From DAIRET01 sp036795455 (lineage in GTDB: Bacteria > Bacteroidota > Ignavibacteria > Ignavibacteriales > Ignavibacteriaceae): 17,924 nt of DNA. Positions 6,359 through 12,472 of this stretch are shown piece after piece. Below the pieces are notes generated by a model that made no database searches, was not told the DNA's origin, and saw only the letters and a program-made list of their open reading frames with translations. The translations under genes and the position numbers were made by a program. Positions within the stretch are counted from its first letter, which is position 1. The number at the start of each line of letters is the position of its first letter. The stretch covers positions 1 to 17,924 of the forward strand of contig DAIRET010000047.1 in assembly GCA_036795455.1 (NCBI GenBank), in the 5' to 3' direction.

Positions 6359-7510
6359 ATGAAAAAACGAGAATCCGAAATAGAATTAAAAGATTTAGCG
6401 AGACAATTCAAATGTGTTGCTGTAATCGGGCCCCGGCAATCCGGTAAAACAACTCTTGTTACTAAGGTTTTCAAAAATAAAACTTATGTAAATCTTGAAA
6501 ACCCTGATATACGAAGGTTTGCAATTGAAGATCCAAGGGGATTTTTATCAAATTATTATGACGGAGCGGTTATCGATGAGGTTCAAAGAGTGCCGGAATT
6601 GTTTTCATATCTACAAGAAATTTTGGATTCTAAAAAGGAGACCGGACAGTTTATATTAACCGGGTCGAACAATTTTTTGTTACAGGAGAATATTTCACAG
6701 AGTTTAGCCGGAAGAGTAGGATATTTAATTTTACTTCCATTAACAACAGAAGAGATAAACGAAAAAGGGAGCGGAATAAACGAAATGTTATTTAGAGGAT
6801 GTTATCCTGCTCTTTTCGGAGAGAATGTTTCACCCGATAAATATTATACTAATTATATTAGAACTTATGTTGAACGTGATGTTCGATTAATAAAAAATAT
6901 AACTAACTTATATTTATTTGAGCGGTTTCTAAGATTATGTGCTGGAAGAATTGGACAGCTACTTAATATGAATAGCCTCGCATTGGAAGTGGGGGTAGAC
7001 AATAAAACAATTGGAGCCTGGCTTGGGGTTTTGGAAGTAAGTTTTATAGTTTTCAGGCTGCGTCCTTATCACAAAAATTTTAATAAACGAATTGTTAAAA
7101 CGTCAAAATTATATTTTTATGATACAGGGCTCGCACTATCTTTATTAGGGGTTGAGAATGCTGAGCAGTTGGCATTTCATCCATTGCGTGGTAGCCTTTT
7201 TGAAAATTATGTGATTATTGATTTTTTAAAAAGAAGATACAATAAGGGAAAACAAAACAATTTGTTCTTTTGGAGGGACAATACAGGAAATGAGATTGAT
7301 CTTCTACTGGAATTTGGGGATAAATTAATACCGATTGAAATTAAATCCGGTCAGACTGTTGTAAGTGATTTTTTGAAAGGGATTCAGTTTTGGAATAAGT
7401 TGACACAATCTGAAGGCGGTTATGTGGTTTATGGGGGTGAGTCTATGCAAAAAAGAAGTAATGGAATAAACATGATTCCATTTAACGATACAAAACTAAT
7501 CGATGTCTGA
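6359..7510 (+). CDS. AAA_14/DUF4143 family ATPase, short subtype
   Basis: This is a 383-residue protein with the classical form of the family: Walker A GPRQSGKTT at residues 24-32, YVNLENPDIRRFA, Walker B AVIDEVQRVPELF at 70-82, LTGSNN at 100-105, LAGRVGYLILLPLT, then YVERDVRLI and a C-terminal part with a winged-helix-like segment (LNMNSLALEVGVDNKTIGAWLGVLE), YFYDTGLALSLLG, LFENYVI and a PD-(D/E)XK-like E312-x-D314 ... E327-I-K329. All motifs are intact, unlike the long-subtype pair. No good ribosome-binding site is visible before the ATG. It is monocistronic, with the dyad upstream and the GAGACT array downstream. The cellular role is not established. Confidence 0.92.
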   Translation: MKKRESEIELKDLARQFKCVAVIGPRQSGKTTLVTKVFKNKTYVNLENPDIRRFAIEDPRGFLSNYYDGAVIDEVQRVPELFSYLQEILDSKKETGQFILTGSNNFLLQENISQSLAGRVGYLILLPLTTEEINEKGSGINEMLFRGCYPALFGENVSPDKYYTNYIRTYVERDVRLIKNITNLYLFERFLRLCAGRIGQLLNMNSLALEVGVDNKTIGAWLGVLEVSFIVFRLRPYHKNFNKRIVKTSKLYFYDTGLALSLLGVENAEQLAFHPLRGSLFENYVIIDFLKRRYNKGKQNNLFFWRDNTGNEIDLLLEFGDKLIPIEIKSGQTVVSDFLKGIQFWNKLTQSEGGYVVYGGESMQKRSNGINMIPFNDTKLIDV

Positions 7511-7553
7511 GATTGTCATTGAAACATTGGCGGAGTAAGTGTGAGATAGAGAA

Positions 7554-7580
7554 GCGGGGGGCAGCGTGAAGTATGAGAAG
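7554..7580 (+). repeat. 27-nt GCGG-AGGGCAG element, copy 3
   Basis: It differs from 2363-2389 at 3 of 27 positions. Here no GxxExxY-like head precedes it, so the element exists independently of that gene fragment. Confidence 0.6.
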
Positions 7581-7635
7581 GGAATTTGAGACTGAGGGGA
7601 TTAGAGACTAAGTGAATTTGAGACTAAGAGAAACT
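7577..7635 (+). repeat. GAGACT-word array before the four-helix-bundle gene
   Basis: GAAGGGAATTTGAGACT is identical to the start of 2071-2087, then GAGACTAAG words repeat about every 8-17 nt. The segment 7604-7631 has an inverted counterpart after the gene at 8072-8099. Confidence 0.65.
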
Positions 7636-7690
7636 TAAAATCTACATTAATAATTTATATTTTTATAACAAATGAGTAAAGGATTATGAA

Positions 7691-8062
7691 ATGAGAATTA
7701 GATCACATAGAGAATTAGAAGCATATAAATTAGCTTTTAATACATCAATGAATATATTTAAACTTACAAAATCATTTCCTATTGAAGAAAAGTTTTCTCT
7801 ATCAGATCAAATTAGACGATCTTCTCGGTCGGTATGCGCGAATCTAGCGGAAGCATTTCGAAAAAGAAAATATCCGAAATCATTTGTTTCAAAACTTTCG
7901 GATTCAGAAGCTGAAGCAGCTGAATCGCAAGTATGGCTAGAATTTTCTTTAGCATGCAATTATATCAAGAAAGAAGAACATGATGAATTATTCCAACAAT
8001 ATGAGAACATTATTGGGAAATTGGTAAATATGTCTCTTCAGCCGGAGAAGTGGAAATATTAA
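7691..8062 (+). CDS. Four-helix-bundle protein, 23S rRNA intervening-sequence type
   Basis: The 123-residue, fully helical protein fits the family first seen in intervening sequences of 23S rRNA genes and related in fold to the Avd protein of diversity-generating retroelements. Family marks are the N-terminal LEAYKLAF..., the central FSLSDQIRRSSRSVCANLAEAF and the acidic-aromatic helix with LSDSEAEAAESQVWLEF. Length is normal. AAAGGA at 7678-7683 lies 7 nt before the ATG at 7691. An earlier ATG at 7686 opens only a 2-codon frame overlapping the start. No rRNA gene or reverse transcriptase is nearby, so this is a free-standing copy. Its biochemical function is not known. It lies between arrays of GAGAC words in opposite orientation. 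Confidence 0.9.
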   Translation: MRIRSHRELEAYKLAFNTSMNIFKLTKSFPIEEKFSLSDQIRRSSRSVCANLAEAFRKRKYPKSFVSKLSDSEAEAAESQVWLEFSLACNYIKKEEHDELFQQYENIIGKLVNMSLQPEKWKY

Positions 8063-8071
8063 GCTCCTAAG

Positions 8072-8099
8072 TCTCTTCATCTCTTTGTCACTTCGTCTC
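8072..8099 (-). repeat. Inverted GAGAC-word arm after the four-helix-bundle gene
   Basis: The reverse complement matches 7604-7631 at 21 of 28 positions without gaps. The two arms enclose the four-helix-bundle gene and could form an imperfect stem in a read-through transcript. Confidence 0.5.
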
Positions 8100-8191
8100 T
8101 TCCTCACAATTCTAGGGAAAATTGGAAGATAGGAAGCGGGGAAGTTCGTAATGCGAAAATCTCCTACAGGGGCAGACCCCAAAGGGGCAGG

Positions 8192-8301
8192 CATACAGCT
8201 AATCAATCCTAATTGACGTGAGACGTGAAACCCCATCTGGCGGGGGGCAGGCGTGAGACGCTAGACGCGAGAAGCTAGAAGTGAAATTTTTATCGATCAT
8301 C
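8192..8301 (+). repeat. ~110-nt direct repeat, unit 1
   Basis: It runs from CATACAGCTAATCAATCC to ATTTTTATCGATCATC and contains GTGAGACGCTAGACG and AAGCTAGAAGTGAAATTTTT. It differs from unit 2 mainly by a GC-rich insert with CGGGGGGCAG. Confidence 0.75.
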
Positions 8302-8336
8302 ATACAAGCATACAGCCTCCGAAGGAGTCCTGCGGA

Positions 8337-8432
8337 CATACAGCTATTTGATCCTAATTGAGGTGAAACGTGAGACGCTAGACGCTAGACGCTAGAGGTG
8401 AGAAGCTAGAAGTGAAATTTTTATCGATCATC
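8337..8432 (+). repeat. ~110-nt direct repeat, unit 2, with GACGCTAGACGCTAGA array
   Basis: It starts CATACAGCTATTTGATCC, has CTAATTGAGGTGAAACGTGAGACG, then three GACGCTA words in tandem, and ends with the same 30-nt tail (AGAAGCTAGAAGTGAAATTT, ending GATCATC). It probably arose by duplication followed by word expansion. Confidence 0.75.
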
Positions 8433-8581
8433 CATTCAACCAGCCTATTAATCATTTGTTGTAATATCCTAAATAGGATTCTTTGACTTTTAAGCAAATC
8501 CCACCTGATTTAAATAATCCCATGCACAAGTTTTTTTTATGAGTGTCGTCATAGTTAATAGAAATTGCAATATTTTTGTTT

Positions 8582-9157
8582 ATGCACGAAGAAGAATTAA
8601 TACATAAATTAAAAGAAAAAGATGAGCACGCTTTTAGGGTAGTATTCGAGGCTAATAAAAACAAAGTTATTAATACTTGCTTTAGAATTGTTAATAATTT
8701 TGATGTCGCAGAAGATTTAACCCAGGACGTGTTTATTAAAGTTTATCAATCCGTTAACCAGTTTAGAGGCGATTCTAAACTCTCTACCTGGATTTATAAA
8801 ATTGCAGTTTCAAAATCATTAGATTATCTAAGAGCACAGAAACGGAAAAAGCGTTTTACTTTTTTAACAAACATACTCGGAGATGAAACATTGGATAATA
8901 AAATACCCGCTCCGGAAAGCAACCAGCCGGGGATTGCAATTGATAACGAAGAAAGATTCAGAATCCTGCAGAATGCAATGGACTCTCTGCCGGAGAATCA
9001 AAGAATTGCTTTTTCATTAAGTAAATACGATGAAATGAGCAATAAAGAAATTGCGGGTATAATGGAAACTACGGTTTCATCAATAGAATCACTGATTTTT
9101 AGAGCAAAAAAGAATCTACAGAAAAAACTGTTTAACTATTACAAGAAGCATTTATGA
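8582..9157 (+). CDS. ECF-type RNA polymerase sigma factor
   Basis: This 191-residue sigma-70 family protein has region 2 at about residues 19-90 (DVAEDLTQDVFIKVYQSV, core-binding and -10 recognition, then LSTWIYKIAVSKSLDYLRAQKRKKRF) and region 4 at about 124-185 (SLPENQRIAFSLSKYDEMSNKEIAGIM with the helix-turn-helix and SSIESLIFRAKKNLQKKL). Regions 1 and 3 are absent, as in ECF factors. I use the ATG at 8582; a TTG two codons earlier is less likely. It is followed after 43 nt by a probable anti-sigma factor and then an LTxxQ protein, a gene order known for envelope- or metal-stress regulons in Bacteroidota. The inducing signal cannot be read from the sequence. Confidence 0.93.
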   Translation: MHEEELIHKLKEKDEHAFRVVFEANKNKVINTCFRIVNNFDVAEDLTQDVFIKVYQSVNQFRGDSKLSTWIYKIAVSKSLDYLRAQKRKKRFTFLTNILGDETLDNKIPAPESNQPGIAIDNEERFRILQNAMDSLPENQRIAFSLSKYDEMSNKEIAGIMETTVSSIESLIFRAKKNLQKKLFNYYKKHL

Positions 9158-9200
9158 AACTATTTATTCTATCAAGTAAAATAACCCGATAGGTATAGGT

Positions 9201-9545
9201 ATGGATAAGAATCATCAAATAGAAAAAGAAGTACAAAAAACAATCGAATTGCTGGACAATATTAAAAATGTACAGCCGAACCCTTTTCTTTATACAAGAA
9301 TTAAAGCCGGTATTGAAAACGGCGGAAAAAAAACATCGTGGACAACTAACCGCTCTTTTATAGATTTCGTTAGACCTGTTTTCTTTGGTCTATTAATTCT
9401 TATTAATCTTTATTCTCTTTTTGTATTTCTGCAAGATGAAGGAGAAAATTACGCCACGAGGGAACAATACATTGACACACTGATTTTGGAGTACTCCCCG
9501 GGTTCAACCTCGGAATATCTTGACAATTTTAAAAATAAGGAATAG
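9201..9545 (+). CDS. Probable membrane-bound anti-sigma factor
   Basis: The 114-residue protein has a charged N-terminal cytoplasmic part (about 1-52, with QPNPFLYTRIKAGIE, a short motif typical of small proteins following ECF sigma genes), one membrane helix at about 57-77 (VRPVFFGLLILINLYSLFVFL) and a short outer tail. No zinc-binding HxxxCxxC motif is present, so it is not a ZAS-type anti-sigma factor. The function is inferred from position between the sigma gene and the LTxxQ gene and from topology. It lies 43 nt after the sigma gene and 4 nt before the next gene, so translation of the latter two is probably linked. Confidence 0.65.
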   Translation: MDKNHQIEKEVQKTIELLDNIKNVQPNPFLYTRIKAGIENGGKKTSWTTNRSFIDFVRPVFFGLLILINLYSLFVFLQDEGENYATREQYIDTLILEYSPGSTSEYLDNFKNKE

Positions 9546-9549
9546 AAAT

Positions 9550-10080
9550 ATGGACTTACTAACTAAACAAAAAACTTTAATATGGATAATCGTAATCCTT
9601 ATCGCATTAAACCTAACAACACTTGCACTACTCTGGTTTGGAAAGCCCGGGATGCCGTTAATACCTAATCCTCCGGGACCACCACCAAACATGGAGAATT
9701 TTCTTAAACAGGAAATGAAATTGACTGAAGAGCAAGAGGAATCATTTAAGGAAATTCGTTCGGAGCATCAAGCCGCAATACATGATTTTAATCAAAAGAT
9801 AAATGAAAAACGAGGAGAATTAAGGAATGAATCATTTAAATCGGAACCTGATACTGCATTAATTGAAAAAACAGTAAACGAAATCGGTGAACTGAATACA
9901 GAGTTCGAGAGATATATGTTCGAGCATTTCTTAAGTCTGCGTAAAATTCTGACAGAAGAACAGATTGATAAATTCTCCCAACTACTTGAAGATGGAATGA
10001 AAGAGAGGTTTTTTAGTCCGCCACCAAAAGGTGAAATACCTCCGCCGGATAGTAAGCCTATTCCACCACCGAAACATTGA
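9550..10080 (+). CDS. Periplasmic LTxxQ (CpxP/Spy or heavy-metal-sensor-like) protein
   Basis: I use the ATG at 9550 (176 residues), with AAGGAA at 9537-9542 inside the end of the previous gene; an upstream in-frame TTG at 9520 would overlap that gene. An N-terminal membrane anchor or uncleaved signal (residues 9-30) is followed by a proline-rich linker (PNPPGPPPN). Two LTEEQ motifs at 58-62 and 134-138 frame a helical hairpin, the hallmark of CpxP/Spy/ZraP and of the heavy-metal-sensor family. In those families the protein acts in the periplasm as a chaperone or as a sensor for the anti-sigma factor. The C-terminus is an unusual triple PPP tail (residues 157-174). The triad likely forms one operon ended by the terminator at 10129. 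Confidence 0.82.
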   Translation: MDLLTKQKTLIWIIVILIALNLTTLALLWFGKPGMPLIPNPPGPPPNMENFLKQEMKLTEEQEESFKEIRSEHQAAIHDFNQKINEKRGELRNESFKSEPDTALIEKTVNEIGELNTEFERYMFEHFLSLRKILTEEQIDKFSQLLEDGMKERFFSPPPKGEIPPPDSKPIPPPKH

Positions 10081-10128
10081 TTAGAACTAAAAACAGGTGA
10101 GAAGTATAATATCAATATATGTTAAAAG

Positions 10129-10163
10129 AAAAACACCGGGAGCTAATAAACCGGTGTTTTTTT
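10129..10163. terminator. Bidirectional intrinsic terminator
   Basis: AAAAACACCGG (10129-10139) and CCGGTGTTTTT (10151-10161) form a perfect 11-bp stem with an 11-nt loop, followed by T residues on + and, read from the other side, TTTTTCTTTT on -. It lies between the convergent sigma operon and NADH dehydrogenase gene. Confidence 0.85.
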
Positions 10164-10243
10164 ATAATACTACTTCGGTTAATCTGATTTATTTATGCTT
10201 AAATTGGTATTGGAGAGTTTGTTCACCACATTAATTGCATCGA

Positions 10244-11548
10244 CTAATGTTTGTCGATTTTTTGTATTATTGATTTTTCTCCAGCTACTAATTCTTTGTT
10301 TTTGTTGCTCCGCATTTTCGTAATCAATCGTATTCCCTGGCGTGAACTAAAATAAAACCAAATCCATTCCGCCATTACTTTCAACCGGTTCCTAAAACTT
10401 ATTAAAAATAGGACATGGATAAAAGACCAGATTAACCATGCTAAAAAACCTTTGAATTCAAATCCATATATATTGGCAACGGCTTTAGCTTTACCTATTG
10501 TTGCCATGCTCCCTTTGTCAACATACCTGAACCGCTTTCGATTACTCTTTTCAATTCCGGAGGAAATATTCGAGGCGATATATTTTCCTTGCTGCATAGC
10601 AACTTGAGCTACACCGGGGAGTGTATTCCCTTTTTCATCTTTATAGTTTGCAGCATCACCTATAACAAATACATTGTCAAAACTTTTTACGGAAAGATCG
10701 AAATCAGTTACTACTCTTCCTGCCCGGTCTAATTCTGTATTTAGACTTCTAAGCAGGGGAGAAGCATTATTTCCGGCAGCCCAAATAACGTTTGTTGTTG
10801 GAATAAAACCCTCAATTAGATAAACGCCATATTTATCGATATCAATTACCTTTGCATTTAGTTTTACATCAACTCCCATTTTCTCAAGTGTGCTTTGAGC
10901 TGAAGTTGATAAGTATTGCGAATACGATAACAGAATTTTATCAGCAGCTTCAATAAGAATTACTTTAGTCTCTTCGGGTTTAATACGTCTGAAATCTTTT
11001 ATTATTGTTTCTTTAGAAATCTCGGCAATAGCGCCTGCCATTTCCACACCGGTAGGACCACCACCTATTACAACAAAAGTTAGATATTTCTCTCTCTCGA
11101 CCGGGGTTTCAATTAATTCCGCCTGCTCCATTGAAAAGAGGATATTCTCTCTTATTTTAAGTGCATCATCAAGAGTCTTCAAACCGGGAGCGTACTTTTC
11201 CCATCTCTCATTACCGAAATAAGAATGCCTTGTACCTGTCGCAATAATTAGATAGTCATATATGAATTCTTTATCCTCAAGGAATACTTTTCTTTTATCA
11301 AGGTCAACATTTGTAACTTCTCCCAACAGCACCGTTACATTCTTTTGTTTGCTAAAAACGTAACGGATAGGAACCGCAATATCCGCCGGTGATAAGGCTG
11401 CAGTAGCAACCTGGTACAAAAGAGGTTGAAATAAATGATGATTTGTTCTATCGATTAACAGAATCTCGAAACCGGTAGTGTTCAATTCCTTTGCGGCTGT
11501 TAAACCACCGAATCCCGCTCCGATTATTATTACTTTTTTCTTTTCCAT
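10244..11548 (-). CDS. ndh: Type II NADH dehydrogenase (NADH:quinone oxidoreductase, FAD-dependent)
   Basis: This 434-residue flavoprotein passes electrons from NADH to the membrane quinone pool without pumping protons. The FAD fold GAGFGG is at residues 10-15, the NDH-2 signature HLFQPLLYQVAT at 38-49, ATGTRHSYFG at 103-112, the NADH fold GGGPTGVEMAG at 162-172, FAD-contacting IGDAA at 296-300 and quinone-site AQVAMQQG at 314-321. The hydrophobic C-terminal part (FLAWLIWSFIHVLFLISF) is the usual membrane anchor. The frame extends 56 codons upstream, but the ATG at 11548 has AGGAG 5 nt ahead (11554-11558) and begins exactly where the family does, so the extension is rejected. It is divergent from yjbQ with 154 nt between. 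Confidence 0.95.
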   Translation of the reverse strand: MEKKKVIIIGAGFGGLTAAKELNTTGFEILLIDRTNHHLFQPLLYQVATAALSPADIAVPIRYVFSKQKNVTVLLGEVTNVDLDKRKVFLEDKEFIYDYLIIATGTRHSYFGNERWEKYAPGLKTLDDALKIRENILFSMEQAELIETPVEREKYLTFVVIGGGPTGVEMAGAIAEISKETIIKDFRRIKPEETKVILIEAADKILLSYSQYLSTSAQSTLEKMGVDVKLNAKVIDIDKYGVYLIEGFIPTTNVIWAAGNNASPLLRSLNTELDRAGRVVTDFDLSVKSFDNVFVIGDAANYKDEKGNTLPGVAQVAMQQGKYIASNISSGIEKSNRKRFRYVDKGSMATIGKAKAVANIYGFEFKGFLAWLIWSFIHVLFLISFRNRLKVMAEWIWFYFSSRQGIRLITKMRSNKNKELVAGEKSIIQKIDKH

Positions 11549-11630
11549 TTTCACTCCTATAAATTGAAAACAAACTCTGTATTGAGTAGGTTTCCGATCT
11601 CTCAAGATTATTTCATCGTACCAAATAATC

Positions 11631-11660
11631 TTTGCATATTGAAAAGAAATTATTAAATTG
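11631..11660 (+). promoter_or_regulatory. Candidate promoter for yjbQ
   Basis: TTTG (11631-11634), 19 nt, TAAATTG (11654-11660) has the same spacing as at 2553-2582. It leaves a leader of about 35 nt before the ATG at 11703, with AGAGG at 11692-11696 as ribosome-binding site. No equally good box was found for the divergent gene. Confidence 0.4.
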
Positions 11661-11702
11661 GCAATAACACAAATTAGAATTCCGTAATAAAAGAGGCGAC
11701 AG

Positions 11703-12116
11703 ATGAAATCATACACCGACTATTTGTGGTTTAATACCGAAAACAAAAGAGAATACATTAACATTACAAGACAGGTTGAAGATGCTCTAAAGAAGTGTGA
11801 TATTAAAGAAGGGATGATACTTGTTTCTGCAATGCACATTACTGCGGCTATTTATGTTAATGATGCAGAATCCGGATTAATTCAGGACATAGATGAATGG
11901 GTAGAAAAAATTGCGCCTTACAACTCTAATTACCGTCATCATAAAACGGGAGAAGATAACGGAGACGCTCACCTGAAAAGTTTATTGATTCATCACCAGG
12001 TTATTATTCCTGTTACAAACGGCAGACTTGACCTTGGTCCCTGGCAGGAAATCTATTATGCTGAATTTGACGGGCAAAGAAGGAAAAGAGTTATTATAAA
12101 AGTAATGGGTGAATAA
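11703..12116 (+). CDS. yjbQ: YjbQ/UPF0047 family protein
   Basis: The 137-residue protein is full length for the family. Conserved blocks are HITAAIYVNDAESG (45-58), YRHHKTGEDNGDAHLKSLL (77-95) with the histidine/acidic cluster, and GRLDLGPWQEIYYAEFDG (107-124) followed by RRKRVIIKVMGE. The family is annotated as secondary thiamine-phosphate synthase because such proteins show weak thiamine phosphate synthase activity; the physiological role is unsettled. No thiamine gene or riboswitch is visible here. AGAGG lies 6 nt before the start. It ends 11 nt from the stop of the convergent small gene. Confidence 0.95.
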   Translation: MKSYTDYLWFNTENKREYINITRQVEDALKKCDIKEGMILVSAMHITAAIYVNDAESGLIQDIDEWVEKIAPYNSNYRHHKTGEDNGDAHLKSLLIHHQVIIPVTNGRLDLGPWQEIYYAEFDGQRRKRVIIKVMGE

Positions 12117-12127
12117 TCCTCTTTAGT

Positions 12128-12376
12128 TTATTTTAATCCTTCGTAGTAGTCTTTACAATCTTCTTGAATATCTCTAAGTAGTTTGTTTATTACCACTATT
12201 TCTTTTTCAAGATTTTTAATGGGTTCTGAAAGCTTTGAAAGTACATCGCAAGGGACAATCCCTTTTGAATGGAGTTCCATATACTCTTCCAGCACCGGTT
12301 GAAGCTGTAAATTGATTTCTTTCAGCTTTGTTAATCCATTTGATAACATTTCGTGATAATATGTTTTTTCGTCCAT
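12128..12376 (-). CDS. Small helical protein of unknown function
   Basis: I choose the ATG at 12376 (82 residues), with GAGGG at 12382-12386 ahead; a TTG four codons upstream is less likely. The protein is predominantly helical with coiled-coil-like heptads (LTKLKEINLQLQPVLEEYMELH and LSEPIKNLEKEIVVINKLLRDI), one cysteine in each half (GIVPCDV; QEDCKDYY), and no signal or membrane segment. I do not recognise the family. It follows the alpha/beta hydrolase by 96 nt on the same strand and could be transcribed with it. The coding look is good (clear start, ribosome-binding site, sensible composition), so I consider it real. Confidence 0.6.
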   Translation of the reverse strand: MDEKTYYHEMLSNGLTKLKEINLQLQPVLEEYMELHSKGIVPCDVLSKLSEPIKNLEKEIVVINKLLRDIQEDCKDYYEGLK

Positions 12377-12472
12377 CGAGGCCCTCAAAAGAATGCTTTA
12401 TAAAAACTATTTCTACCGGCTGCAATTTAGAAAAAAAACTAATACTATTCCAAGTCTTCTTGCCGAACCGGT

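Larger units (their letters stand above)
8063..8581. other. 519-nt intergenic repeat region before the sigma factor gene
   Basis: It contains an inverted array of GTCTCTT words (8068-8101), GGAAAATTGGAAGATAGG, the mini-palindromes CCCC-AAA-GGGG (8177-8187) and CTCC-GAA-GGAG (8317-8327), a ~110-nt direct repeat and the short dyad ATCCTA-AA-TAGGAT (8466-8479). The final 100 nt are probably the leader of the sigma factor gene; I cannot place a convincing promoter there. Confidence 0.55.

Noticed and set aside
7691..8062. Diversity-generating retroelement, because the four-helix-bundle protein resembles Avd
   Set aside because: No reverse transcriptase, no template/variable repeat pair and no variable-target gene in the window.
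8466..8479. ATCCTA-AA-TAGGAT as operator of the sigma operon
   Set aside because: It is a short dyad more than 100 nt from the start with no promoter beside it; I mention it only in the region entry.
8571..8578. TATTTTTG as -7 box of the sigma factor gene
   Set aside because: It ends only 3 nt before the ATG and has no matching upstream box.
2059..8581. CRISPR array
   Set aside because: No constant repeat with unique spacers of regular length, and no cas gene; the repeats are few, dispersed and of mixed type.
804..8581. Insertion sequence or integrative element
   Set aside because: No transposase, integrase, tRNA gene or target-site duplication was seen; the repeats may be mobilised in trans, but that is not visible here.
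9792..10115. 107-codon antisense frame rich in glycine and serine opposite the LTxxQ gene
   Set aside because: It is the mirror of the proline-rich codons of the real gene and has no ribosome-binding site.
11549..11716. 56-codon N-terminal extension of the NADH dehydrogenase, overlapping the yjbQ start
   Set aside because: AGGAG is placed correctly before the ATG at 11548 and the FAD fold begins right after it, as in the family.
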